From Monomorium pharaonis (taxonomy: Eukaryota; Arthropoda; Insecta; Hymenoptera; Formicidae), in NCBI RefSeq assembly GCF_013373865.1, contig NC_050474.1:17180042-17244041 (forward strand): a DNA stretch of 64,000 bases, in the 5' to 3' direction. Every line of letters starts with the position of its first letter. The first letter of the stretch is position 1. Under the pieces are notes generated by a model, which did no database searches, was not told the origin of the DNA, and worked only from the letters and a program-made list of their open reading frames with translations. The position numbers and the translations under genes were made by a program. This document shows, in pieces, positions 26,920 to 40,100 of the stretch.

Positions 26920-27249
26920 TTAATGTATAGAAAAATGTAAAATATTATAATATAAATAGATAATAGATAAGTTTTTTAAAATAAGTCCTCAAAATATTAA
27001 ATAAAGCTTACAACTTTGTTCTTGTATTATGTATTATGTATTTAGAGAGAAATTGCTGCATATAACTTACAAATGAATGATTTAAAGATGAGTTTTTTGT
27101 TTCCTAAAAATTTAATTTATTTATTTTTGTGAAAAACTTTTCAATTGTATATTTACATTAGCATTTTTTTAAAGAAATATTTCAAATTTGTCGTAAAATG
27201 AGAAATAATAAAAATAAAATAAATATTTCTATATATAACAAACCTTTTT

Positions 27250-27702
27250 TTTTTTGAAGAACACGCATATCATGTTTCTGTACAACATATTCCTGTCTCT
27301 TGATGCGTTAACGTGCATATCACGACATTCTCAACGAGCACTAACACGTTCACAGAGTGCAAGGACCGTCCGGATGCGTGTTGCAGCCGCATGGTTACTA
27401 GGCAGAAACACTCCGACCCCCTCTTCGCCCCGATGCAAATGCGCTCTCGACACCCGATGGACTCTCCGCTAGGCGTGTAGGCGAGAAAGACGTCCATCCT
27501 CTTTTGCAGAACCACTCTGAACTGCTAAGAGTAGCGTCGGTGTCCTCTTGCTACAGGGAAAAGTCCGAGAATGGATATGCTCGCGTTTCATGGAACCTGT
27601 CCATTGACGCTTATGTATGCACGAAACGTTAAATTGCATGCAGCTATATTTTTCATAATTCTTTTCAAAAAAGCAATAAAATTTTCTGAATAAAAAACCC
27701 AA
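27250..27702. other. GC-richer block of unknown nature
   Basis: About 450 bp of complex, GC-richer sequence in AT-rich surroundings. Overlapping frames occur on both strands (27254-27472 plus, 27270-27515 and 27469-27702 minus). No domain is recognised and the frames contradict each other. It could be an old retroelement piece or an exon of an unseen gene. Confidence 0.3.
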
Positions 27703-28978
27703 TAGGAAATAACAAATAGTTTTATACTTTATTGAAATTTTATCTAATTTTATTTTAATAAAGTTATTATTTTACATGAATGAATCGACTTGAGCTACTT
27801 AGTAATGTAATTAATCGATTTTTCTTTTTCTTTTTTAACAATATTTGTTGTTATTTTTATTAAATAATTAAATACTAATCTAAATGTGTACATTTTTTTA
27901 TAAAACTTGCCAAGTTGAATTCAATCTAAAAATTACGATTTACTTTTACATATGAAGAGTCTACGGGAAAAACGAGGGTTGCCAATTTTTGAAAATTTTG
28001 AGTTAAATCTGATGTATACTTCTAAGTGTGCTATTTTATATTAGTTAAATTATATTCCAAATACAGTCTTTTTTTTGTTCTTTACATTTTTACAAAAAAG
28101 GTCAACAAAAATATGGTTTACGAGTAGACTAAATTTCTTGACAAATTCTATAAAATTAAATGTCTATGTGCGACCCGACCAATAAAAGAATTAAATTACT
28201 CTTTGAAATAGAATCTCAGTTTTTGTTGAAGCAAAGAACTACGTACTACGGTCATTGGAATAAAATAGTTGTAATAAAACCACCAATTTATCATAAACAA
28301 CAACAAGGCAAATTAACTTACTTTTGATGAAATACAATATATGTAAGAAACATGACTTATATTAATTTATTGCTAAGATTATAAAAATTTGTCATTCATA
28401 TATTATGTATAAGCATAAACATTTTCTTTTTTTAGCACCTTTGCCGATATCTGTTGAAAAATTTAATGATCTACAAGATTTAAAAGTTTTTTGTAACGAA
28501 AAAGCACACAATTTCTTTTCTCAGCTTTCAAAATTATCTTCTATAAATAAAAGAAAAAGGCAAAAATATTTTTTCTGAATTCGATGATACTGCATTTTCC
28601 GCTGTGGTTCGAAAAAAGCAAAAAAAATAAAAACAAAACTTAGAAGAAAAAAACATTGGAGCAGTTTTACTGACATTCCCCCTTTTTACAAAAAAAATTG
28701 TACAGTCTATTTCGTTTTTTTTTTTTAGAAGTATATATTATGTTAATCACCGTTTGAAAATAATTATTCCAAAAGATGTAGAAATAAGCTATCAAAAAAT
28801 GTTGAATTTGTTTCTTCTTGTTTAATTGTGTATGAATAGCAATAGATTGAAAAATTAATTCGCATTTTCTGGAAAATTAGAAATTTTGACAACTACTCCT
28901 TTTTCCCATGGATCCTTCATATATGATTAGAAATGATAGACAATTTATATGTGCAGTGTAAAATTGATTAATTAGTTA
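27703..28978. other. AT-rich DNA with a possible decayed coding fragment
   Basis: No gene is called. At 28435-28580 the plus strand reads through about 45 codons after a TTTTTTTAG acceptor-like site (frame beginning APLPISVEKFNDLQ) before stops. The codon pattern is more protein-like than the surroundings, but no family is recognised. Confidence 0.25.
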
Positions 28979-28980
28979 TA

Positions 28981-29373
28981 CAGGGTGTCCTGTAAACCTT
29001 CTGTCAACGTTTACAAACAAGTAAGAGTGCATTAAACTGAACAAAAAAGTCCTTTACCGTTTTGCAATTTTCGCAATAGTTAATAAATTGTTGATTACAC
29101 AGGCACACACAAAAAGTGGTTGGTCCGGCGGACCAGACTAGTCAATCCTTATGTATTTTGACTCGCTGAATTCAAATCCAAGGTCAAAATTGCTTAGTTG
29201 GCTCATTTTTTCCTAATTTAAAAAAAACACCACTTTTTTGTGTATCTGTGTAATCAATAGCTTATTAACTTGCTAATATTGCAAAAATTGCAAAACGGTA
29301 AAAGACTTTTCTGTTCAGTTTAATGCGCTCTACCTGCTTGTAAACGTTGACAAAAGATTTACAGAACACCCTG
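28981..29373. mobile_element. CAGGGTGTCCTGTAAAC-family MITE, full length
   Basis: The left end CAGGGTGTCCTGTAAACCTT at 28981 follows TA. The right end reads GATTTACAGAACACCCTG to 29373, then TGTA. The arms pair over more than 100 bp, for example TTTACCGTTTTGCAATTTT against AAAATTGCAAAACGGTAAA. A right-half copy is at 34256-34468. Confidence 0.85.
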
Positions 29374-29848
29374 TGTATATAAAAATATAAAATAAAATTT
29401 ATTACATAATATAACAGGAAAAAATAAACAGAAAACATAAAAGAATAAATCAATTACGACAAAACGGTTAAATAGACGTTATATTTAAAAAATTTTATTT
29501 TAAAAATAATCACTAAAAGATTAAAAAAGGGTAAGGAAGTTATACATATATATCTTTAATACAATAGCTTTCAGCATTGCCAAATTATAAACAATTATAA
29601 ACAATAATTATAAACAATAATCAGAATTTAAACAATAAAAATAATTTATTATTTATAAATATTTCTTTATAATATTAATAAATATAAATAAAAATACAAT
29701 TTAATACTTATATAAATTTAAGTAAATTTACATATTACATAAATACTGATATAAAAAAGGAACTGAAAAGAATTGTTTACATTTTATAATAATGATTTAA
29801 ATATATTAACAAAAGTACCCCCCCTTTTCAGTATAACATCATTTTTAA

Positions 29849-30127
29849 CCCTTCGTAGTCATATGAAGTTCAGTATATCTATTCCAAAAAGTTTAGCGTT
29901 CCATATTTGAGTTATTTGGAAATTAGACCATTTTTTCTCATGTTAAAATAAAATTTTCACATTCATTATTAAACAATATTTTACAACATTATTTCTAATT
30001 TAAGAAGTATTTTCTTTTTGTCAAAATAATTAAAAATAATAATATGGCGAGTAGAATGTGGTCTGGGATCCATTATAGTATTGTGTGACCAGTGTGTATC
30101 TTTTCAGAGGATGTGACCACAAAGGAT
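29849..30127. mobile_element. candidate piggyBac-like MITE (TTAA target)
   Basis: TTAA at 29845-29848 then CCCTTCGTAGTC; the other end reads GTGACCACAAAGGAT followed by TTAA at 30128-30131. The right end resembles that of the element at 62423-62988 (GTGACC then AAGGG). Terminal pairing is short, so confidence is moderate. Confidence 0.4.
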
Positions 30128-30131
30128 TTAA

Positions 30132-31037
30132 ACAATTGTGTAATTCATAACCAATTCATATTCTTACACAAAAATAATACTTCATTTTTTAAATATTAGA
30201 TATTCTTTAAACTTCATTTCTTTTTATATAGTTTTAAAAAATCTTTCTATTTTAATTTATAAATTAAATTACTTAAAACTCTTCTTCCTCTGAAACTCTT
30301 AATACTATTTTGAAAAGTTATTTAAAGAAAACGACCAAACAATTTATACAAAATTCTGGAATCCCTATGTATTAATCATAAAGTTATTTTCAAATCTTAA
30401 GTTCTTAATTAAATAAAAAGACTAAAGAATTTTCAAATGCCAAATCATAAATAAATTTTTAGTAATTTCAAATAGCTTTTAGTAAATAATAATGTAAATA
30501 AATAAATATTATTACGTAATAAATATTTCAAGTTGAAATTTTATTCAACAATCCAACATTCTTTTCAACCCATTTAATATGTTCAGCGAATGTCACTCGC
30601 ATATATGTTTTCATATCAAAAAGTTTAGAACCGCGCATTTTGATGAAAAAAAAGTAAGTATGCTTATATGTATATAATTTTTTAATCCTGACTAATTTTT
30701 ATTCATATGTACTCACATACATTACCGAAGAGAAGTCCATAATGTAGATATAAATGAAAATTATATTACAATTATATTATCAAATAAATTTAATATATTT
30801 TATTTGTAAATTAAATTTACATAAAATAACAGGTATTGTTTTCACGTAAAAAATATTTTGATTTTTTCTTTCACATAAATCGTTGACTCATGAAGAATGT
30901 TAATAAATTTTGTTCTAAAAGTAATTTGAAGAAATAAAAATTTACTTAAAATTAATTCACTTAAAATTAAATAGTTATTAACTTTTTAGTTATTAACTTC
31001 TTAGTTATTAACTTTTTTTTTATATATAGTATTTATA
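30132..31037. other. AT-rich intergenic DNA, no gene
   Basis: AT-rich with several AATAAA and TTATTAAC repeats (TTAGTTATTAACTT repeated near 30970-31015). Nothing else recognised. Confidence 0.45.
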
Positions 31038-31424
31038 CAGGGTGTCCCAAAACATGTGGGTCAACGCTCGTAAAAAGGTAGAAGGAATCGAGATGAACAT
31101 AAAAGTTCAATATTGTCTTGGGTTAGGTCAACCAATAATCGAGATATCAATGTATGAAATCTAAAAATAATTTAATTAATTTCTATTGTAATTGTAAACA
31201 GTAAATTAATGGACTTATCATACATTCACGATGGATTTTTTCTTCCGTGTTATGGCTCGAGCGGATCGGTGCTCTTCTCTCGGTGCGCTCTCATTCGCAT
31301 AATTTGAGAAATTAATACCTCGATTATTAGTAGACCTAACCCAAGACAATATTGGACTTTTATGTTTATCTTGATCCCTTTTATCTTTTTATAAGCGTTG
31401 ACTCATATGTTTTGGGACACCCTG
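31038..31424. mobile_element. CAGGGTGTCCCAAAAC-family MITE, complete copy
   Basis: CAGGGTGTCCCAAAACATGT at 31038 and the complement of that end at 31424, TA on both sides (31036-31037, 31425-31426). The arms extend about 110 bp through TCGAGATGAACATAAAAGTT and CTTGGGTTAGGT. The centre shares GGCTCGAGCGG and GCGCTCTCATTCGCATAATT with the large foldback at 50509-52989, so both belong to one family. Confidence 0.9.
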
Positions 31425-31553
31425 TATATAACATTTAATTTTGAAATTAACATAATGTAATTCAAACAATTAAAACGAGGATACAACTTAATTACAACTT
31501 AATAAACGTTTCTAGAAAACAATAAAAATGCATGTAACAAAATATCATACTGA

Positions 31554-31559
31554 TTTATT
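31554..31559 (-). promoter_or_regulatory. candidate poly(A) signal of the TFIP11 gene
   Basis: AATAAA on the minus strand about 195 nt after the stop codon, followed by T/G-richer sequence (TATTTTGTTACATG). It is the first canonical hexamer seen downstream on that strand. Confidence 0.45.
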
Positions 31560-31752
31560 GTACAGTTTCCATTTTTGATACAAAAATGACGCTATTCAGT
31601 TTTAATATATTTTAACTTACATACACAAATAAATACATATGTAAATTGATAAAGTCCTAAATCAACATTTCTGATATTTAAGAGAAATATTTTACAATTT
31701 GCAACATATAATATTAAATATATTTTTTAGTCAATCGTGTCATCAAATATTA

Positions 31753-32007
31753 TTAAAGTTCAGACATATCCAGCAAGGCATTTACATGCGTCGGTAACCA
31801 ATTACCATTTGTACCATTATGACATACAAATAGGACATTACTGTCGATGTATGCCTGAACATTGCCCACTTTGTATACTTGTTTGGCTTCCTTGTATCTG
31901 TTCGGGATCGGCATAAATAATATACCTCTTTCTTCGCACTTTTTTTGTACAAAATCTTTGAAACCTTGCGGAATTTGCGATGCTGTTCGTACTGCCTCTG
32001 CGAGTCT
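31753..32007 (-). CDS. TFIP11: TFIP11 coding exon 8 with stop
   Basis: Acceptor TCTTCTTGCAG then AGACTCGCAG. Encodes RLAEAVRTASQIP, FKDFVQKKCEERGILFMPIP, the KQVYKVGNVQAYIDSNVLFV strand-rich tail and LLDMSEL, then TAA at 31755-31753. Confidence 0.95.
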   Translation of the reverse strand, partial: RLAEAVRTASQIPQGFKDFVQKKCEERGILFMPIPNRYKEAKQVYKVGNVQAYIDSNVLFVCHNGTNGNWLPTHVNALLDMSEL

Positions 32008-32986
32008 CTGCAAGAAGAGAATAACATGCGTAATATTATTTAAATAAATATCTAATAACATCGAGCAATTTAAAAAGGTTCTTCAGCTAACAAGTAAACC
32101 TAACCTACCCAAATTACATTCCCAAGCTTTGAATATGTTAGAGTATATATCAAAATAAGAGATATGTACTTTTTTATACACGCCCATTTAAGGAAACACT
32201 CATTTGATAAAATAATTTTTCCTGGGCCAATATCGTCGAAACGTTAGAAAATATTTTTAAAAATTTCAAATAAAAATTATATGGCTTTTAATGTACTTTA
32301 TAACAATGCAAACAAATTTTCATTAAAATTTTATATTATTTAAAACCCCTTCCTTTGTACTTAATTTTAAAAAATTTTAAAACTTGTCTTATAGCAAAAC
32401 TTAAAGTATACTGAACACCACATAATAATAAAGCCCAAACATATGTAATAAAGTTGTTATTCAAAAACACATTTCAGAAATACCTCTTCTATATCAATGA
32501 ATACATAGCCTTCACCGTATCTGTTTCAATGCCTAAATTTTAAATATGCTTTAAGTTTTGCTACAAGTTTTAAACTTTCCAAAAATTGAGAGAAAGAAAG
32601 GGCGTTTCGAAAAATATGACATTTTCGAGAAATTTAATTGTATTATTATAGAATACATTAAAAGCCATAAAATTTTTAGTTAAAACTTCTTTTATATCTT
32701 TTACCGTTTCGATAGTATTGACTCAGAAGCATAAAATTTTTTTTCAAGACGATGTTTTATCACTTTAATCTCTAGAAAATCGGCTCTTTTTTGACAACTT
32801 TTTTAGTTTTCGTGCTAAAACATTTTTCTCTTTTTCAATGAGTTGAATTACAAAAAAGGTAACATCGCACCAGCACCTAATATTAGGCTTTCTAATAAAG
32901 TTTATTAAAATTGAAGTGTAACACTTTAGTAGTTTACTTGTTAGAAAAAGAGAAGACTTACATAATTTTTTATTCATATATCAATA

Positions 32987-33028
<42 letters not shown>

Positions 33029-33167
33029 TATTGATATATGAATAAAAAATTATGTATATATCTTTTAACAGTTTTTAGTATTGCCACCTTCAAAACAACA
33101 AATAACAAAATAAACTAAATTTAGCAACAATTATATACTATATTTGTATGTAGTGTGTGTGTGTGCG

Positions 33168-33199
<32 letters not shown>

Positions 33200-35556
33200 T
33201 GCGTAGGTGTGTGTGTGTGCACATACACTGGTGCAAAAAAAGAGACAAAAATTTTGACCGATTTTTAGACAATCTTCAAAGTGATGCAACTTTGCGAAAA
33301 ATCATCCAAATTACATGTACTTTTTTTTAATTAAAGGGCAAAGACTCTACTTGAAGAATCCCTAGGCGAAAGTTTGATTTGTTAAGTGCGAACCTTTTGA
33401 ATCGCATGAAAACCAAAAATTCTTTAATTAAAAAAAGTAAAAGTTTGTTATCATTTTTCACAAGTTTCTCGTTAAAATCTGGCTAATACTAATCCAGATT
33501 CTCGGACGAAGATACCGAGTACCCGGGGACGTTCTGATATCGTTATACCGAGACGTAGTAATCGCCTCGCGAACATTCGTGTAAAGCGCGCGACGGGCAG
33601 AGCTATATCTCGGCGTAGATATTCGAGCTTTGGCGTAGTACACGAGGTTGCGCGTGGAATCACGAATACGATGCGTGCGTGTCCCAAGCGTCGACGAGAA
33701 TCGTGTTACTACTCGCGTAATACCGAGTTATTTTGTTAGTCGTATTTGTAATGTCGAGATATTTCGTTAATTGTATTCGTTTGATTTCATGAGAGTAATC
33801 GTATTGTGTCGTGTAAAGCAATTATCAATAGCGCTGTAAATTCAGGTGAGACTACGATAGAGATATCGAGCCTTGATCGCGTCTCCGATTCGTAGAGAGA
33901 GTGTACAATTAAGTATGGTTACGTTGTGAGAATCCCGAGCAGATATTCATATTTATACCCCCTTAATTGTTATACATATTATTAAAATATGATATATTAT
34001 ATTATTAAATGAGTTGTCAGTGATTATCGATTTCCTCTCACACTCTCTAAGAAAGATCTCTTATTATAAAAACCATATCCCTCTACTATTTCGTGTAAAA
34101 GCGGGCTAGCGGGTAATTAGCCGTGATCAATTATTTTGTGAATTTCGTGCAGCGCGATTCTTCGCGCCTGGCGCCCAACAATTTAGAGAAATAAAGTAAC
34201 GTAAATTGAAATCACGACGAAGTTGCAGACGAGTTAAAGAAAATACCGTCGCAGTATTTTGACTCGCTGAATTCAAATCCAAGGTCAGAATTGCTGAATT
34301 GGCTTATTTTTTCCTAATTTCAAAAAGAAACACCACTTTTTGTGTACCTGTGTAATCAATAACTCATTAACTATTGCGAAAATGGAAAAACGGTAAAGGA
34401 CTTTTCTGTTTAGTTTAATGCGCTCTACCTGTTTATAAAGATTGCATAAATCTTTACCAAACACCCTGTATACATATATTGTTCATAAATAATTTCAAAA
34501 TTTGATTAAAGTTTGTCAATCATACATTATATCAAAAAATTGTAGAACCTCTTTAAATAAATATCAGGTAACTTCTATACCTCCATTCTCGGCTGCGCAA
34601 TCGGTGTCATCGTTGGCTGTGTTCTTTCTAAGCTCGTTAAATATGAAACTTGTTCTAGTGCGCCAGGCTGATGATTTTGTGGTCCATTGACAGCTCTATT
34701 CATCATGTCCAATGCTTTCTTGAAATGATCTGTAAATCACATTTGTTTCACATTTTAATAAACATTAATCGTAAAGGATATCATAAATTTAAAAAATAAG
34801 AGAGTGCCATTATACAGTAGAATCAACTCTTGATGTAATTTATCAATTATCAAATATATTTTCCAATTTTATAAACTACATGTTGGTTCTTAAATTCAAC
34901 AAATCATATCGTCACATAATCTCACAAACTGCAAAATATATTTAATTGATGTAAAATTAATGAAAAATGACACTCTTATTTCTTGTATTATTCATATATC
35001 TAATATTTAACTTATTATAAATAAATTTAACATAATAATATAACATACCTTTTATTACCGGTTCTGCCAGTAACTTGTCACTTAACATTCCTTTCCATCC
35101 CATGTACCAAGTTGTAACTTGATCATAATTAGGCGAATGGTTAAGCCAAAGTGCTAAAACTTGTAACCATTTTGGAAAGAAGAATTTGTCTAGTAATCCT
35201 GCCATGATATGAACGGGAATCAATTCTTTCCACTCATACACCCAATTCCATTGATCTAAGTGTTGCTGATGTGGATTTATAACAAATTCAGATAATGCTA
35301 TTTGCAATTTTGGAATAATATTCTTGACCAAGAACGCTTCCATATCTCCCTTGGCAAACACTTCTGCCCAAGGCTGCAGCATTAGTCTAGCGGATCTGTC
35401 CGATGGATGCCAACCCCCTAATGCAGATCCGAGTTTTCTACGTATTATAGGATAAATCAAAGTATCTAAACGATTTCCTATAAAAAAAAACCAGTTATTA
35501 AAACAATGGCAATTCATCAGTATAATAAAATATTTGAATATAACAAACACATCCAC

Positions 35557-35588
<32 letters not shown>

Positions 35589-37095
35589 TCCGTGCACGCG
35601 CGGGCATACACACATATACAAAATGTATAAATAAATGTATGTATACCGGCGCAAAAAATCGAGACAAAAATTTTAATCAAATTTTTAGGCAATCTTCAAA
35701 GTGATGCGCGCACAACTTTGTGAAAAATCATTCAAATTACATAAACTTTTTTTTTAATTAAATGGCAAAGACTCTACTTTGAGAATCCCTAGGCTAAAGA
35801 GTGATTTGTTAAGTATGAATTTTTTGTATCGCATGAAAACCAAACATGTTTTTTGTATTGAAAAAAATAAAACTTTATCATTTTTCACAAGTTTCTCGTG
35901 AAAATCTTGCTAATTAATCCAGATTCTTAAAGTTTATTCTAAGCAATTAAAAAAAAAACATGTCGATACTATCTTTTTTGTTGATTATACACGAGTTTGA
36001 AATTTACATTGCATTTTAAGGTATTTTACCGAATAAATACGGTATTTTGTAGTAAATTTTGAGTATCAATATGATATTGCACATTAATTTTATTCATGTA
36101 TAACTCAATCATACCGCCGTCATCAAAGTAACCCAATGTGCACTACGTGGAGGTTGACGGACAGATTTTGCACATCATGTAGTTCTGAAATTCATCAGTG
36201 GAAATTTGCACTTACTAATCTGAATATAACGGATAGTTGACCAATTTTACTAAAGTCAACAGAAGGTTCGCCATTTTAGCAGCCTGCTCAGATCACACAT
36301 AAATATATAAAAAATAAAAATTCAAATTTTATTTAAAAAATCGGCCCTTTTCATACGATGTGTAAAATCCGATCGTCAACCTCCACGTGGTGCACATGGT
36401 CACTCTGGTAATGGCGATATGATTGAGTTAAACAATAAAATTAATGTGCAATATTGATATCGTTTCATGATATCCAAAGAATACTGTATTTATTCGCTAA
36501 AATAACCTAAACTGCAATGCAAATTTCAAACTCGTGTATAATCAACAAAAAACATCGTATCCACATGTTTTTTTTAATTGCTTAGAAAAAAATAAACTTT
36601 AAGAATCTGGATTGATATTAGCAAAATTTTAACGAGAAACTTGTGAAAAACAATAAACTTTTATTTTTTTCAATAAAAAAGTATGTTTCGTTTTCACGCG
36701 ATACAAGAAATTAACACTTAACAAATCAAACTTTCGCATAGGGATTCTCAAAGTAGAGTCTTTGCCCTTTAATTTAAAAAAAGTTCATGTAATTTGAATG
36801 ATTTTTCGCAAAGATGCATCACTTTAAAGATTGCCTAAAAACTTGGTCAAAATTTTTGTCTCTTTTGCGCCAGTATATATGCGTATGTATGTATGTGTAT
36901 ATCTCAGGAAGTAAAAATTTTCTCTAAATTTTTCGTAAAATATTTCAAATTTTTTTTTAGATTTATTAAGTTCTTTTCAGAAATGACAGAAATCTTAAAT
37001 ATATCAGACTTTATACATAGATATATATGTATATATATGAAAAGATAAAAAACTCTACATCTTTTTTAAAAGTATGTATATGTGCACACACCACA

Positions 37096-37161
<66 letters not shown>

Positions 37162-40100
37162 CACACACACACAGACTTTTAAAAAAGATGTAGATTTTTT
37201 CATCTTTTCATATTTTTCAAATTGTATAAATTTTCTTCAAAAATTACAGAAATAAAGTTTTCTTAAAATAAATCAGAATTCACGTATATGAAGATTTCTA
37301 AAAAAGATATATTTTTTTTCGTAATTGCTCTGAAAGAAATCCTTCTTGTTGCAATAAAATCGAACAAGTAGTGCGCGACACCAATGAATGACCGCGGAGA
37401 AATTCAATTTTTCATCATAATTAAAAAAACCATTTTGAATAAAATCATCATGGCATTTATCCATTATAGATTTTTATAAAATAATAATAAAGTGATACTT
37501 TAAAGATAAGTTTTCAAAATTGAGTTCGAAAAATCAAGTATTTTGAAAAGTATAGTATTAAATACAATATTAATATAAATATCTGTATCTGGTTTATTAG
37601 TTTATTTTGATTTAACTATTCTGAAATATTATTGGATAAGTATTTTAAATAAGTATTTTTTATGTATTGACCAAATCTAAAAAAAAATTTTTTTTAATCT
37701 TACAAATATGCAGTTTTCATTCAAATTATTTCTGAAAAATATTCCAATTTGTTCAAAAAATTAAAAAATTTTCTTAAAATATTATAAAATACTATAAAAT
37801 TTACACAAATATTCTGAAAAATTGTGAAAAATGTTCTAAAAATATTGTAATTTATGAATTCTAAAAAGATTATGTAAAAAAATTGTCAAAGAAATTTTAT
37901 CAGCATACTTACTTAATAATGGTAACCAAGGATGAATCCATGTATGGATTGGTACTGTATCGGTAAGAGGATTCCATTCTTCCACTTCTAAGGTTAATTT
38001 TGGTAAGATTAATAAGTCTAATATATTTTCCAAGATCCAATTGGGTAATAACGGCATCCAATGTTCTATTAATTCAATCAAAGGCTCAGGTTGTCTACAT
38101 GTCCACTGCCTAATTTATTAACAAATAAAAAACAATAAGACAAATACTTAAAAATAGTACATTGCGTATTAAGAGCAAAACATCGGCTTTTTCAGCACGA
38201 GTGAGAAAAAACCGATCCACACGCGTTGCATACCATATTTTGCCGCATCATTTTTTATAAGTGCGTAAAAAATGGCTTTGAGTAACATGACTAACCATAG
38301 TTAAACTCACAAAAGTTTTGTAGAAAGTGGTGGTGTTGGAAAGTTTTTCTGCAATTTACGCCATCTATTATGGTGCGTTCGGGGAGACGCTATTAGCGCT
38401 ACCAGCATCAGTCCATCTTCATTACTCATTAAAAGTAGAACAAGGATAGACTGATGCTGATAGCGCTAATAGCGTCTCCTCAAACACATCCTTAGAGATT
38501 AGAAGATAAAAACTGTAATAATGAGTTATTTGTGTGAGAAAACTGTTGTGTGAAAATTGGCAACTTTACGCACAAAAGTGACACGAAAGAGACCACTTTC
38601 GACGCACATGTAACAAAAAACTATTTGTATATTCTTCAAAAATAAGATAATTAAAAAAAGATTTACAGACATGTAGTTAATAAACGCAAGTATTTTACCC
38701 TTAATTTATTTTCCTTTAAAATCACTTATAAATTTATTAATGTCTATAGGAGTTTTACTTACTGTATAGCTCCTCTAATGGACGGCATCCATGCATTCCA
38801 TACTAATTGGTCGTATGACTGCATAGTCTGCGTTTGGAGTGTCATACTAACACCATTCTCCAAGATATCCTTCCACTGTTGAAATAACTTAATTGGTTGT
38901 TTTGGTTGCATCAATGGATTCCAATTGGCCAGACAATCTTTTATTTTTGGCGCTACAAAACTGCTGGCTAATTCACTAAGCTCGTACATTTTATATTCCT
39001 CATAATAATTTTCTTGCAAATTTTTGAAAGCCTCCGCAGTATCTTGCAACGATAATTCGTTCGTCTCGTTCATCAACCTATCCACAATCGCAAGCACATT
39101 CTCCAAGGTGCCAATCAATTGGCCATGTTGCTCCACGACCTTGGATAAATTCCTCTTTTCCGCTTCTAAAGCTACTACTCTATCATTCAAATGTCTCATT
39201 CGTCGATCGTTTTGAATAATATCCTGCTCACACATATCCACAAGTGAATTCAAATTATTATGTAATTGGGGTAGAGCAAAGTTTACTTTAGATTTCTTAT
39301 CGGACGTAATTACGGTCTCATCAGGACACTGTTGACCACCTATTGCATGATATCCACTGAGAATTTTTGTGTCTGGCCCTGTCATATCGATAACTTTAAC
39401 TCTACTCATGTCATTAGATGATACTGGAGGTATTCTTTTCTTATTAGGCTTCAATTTTCCATCTTCCAAAACTTCATCTACACTCCTATAGTAGTATCTG
39501 ATTTTCTTCTTATTATTACTTTTTCGCCACTGGGATACTTTGGCATTGGACTTGGTTTCTTTAGTTTCCTCCCCATCATCATCTTTTTTTTTCTCGGGTA
39601 CCTTTTGTGTCTTTTCTGGACCGTACGCACCGATCGCACCTCTTCCTTTTCTTATTTGTGCTTCAATTGGTACGCTTATCCCTTGTAGCTGTTTGCCTAG
39701 GCCTTTGCCAACCTCATAGCCACACTACAACATAAATATAAATTTTACATTAATTTATTATCGTACTTTACTACAATTTATAAAATATTTATTGCTCATA
39801 AAGTACCTGTAGCAATATTTTAAGGCCAAAGCCCTTTGTATGTTTCTGCCACTTAGCCATATCACCTTTCATCAGTAACGAATCCATCTTATTACGCTTT
39901 TGGCGCAGACCTGCAATGTTGCTATCGGAATTTAATGAGAAAGATGGTCGTGATTTTGGTCCCTCATCATCTGAACTAAATAAAAGAAATCAAATATAAA
40001 AAATGTATATAAAAGTTTACAAAAAATATAAAAAATGTATATAAAAGTTTACATTAATAATATTAAAAAAAAAACCGTTTACATTAGAATATATCTATTG

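Noticed and set aside
28435..28580. Acceptor-like TTTTTTTAG followed by 45 open codons
   Set aside because: No donor in frame, no known family, and stops follow; too weak to call an exon.
35478..35667. N-terminal extension of the 236-codon frame covering TFIP11 exon 6
   Set aside because: The extra residues translate a CA repeat and intron sequence; the acceptor TTATAG at 35478 and the phase with exon 5 show where the exon starts.
34957..39469. Treating the three long minus-strand frames as separate genes
   Set aside because: They are exons 6, 5 and 4 of one TFIP11 gene; shared phase, splice sites and family order join them.
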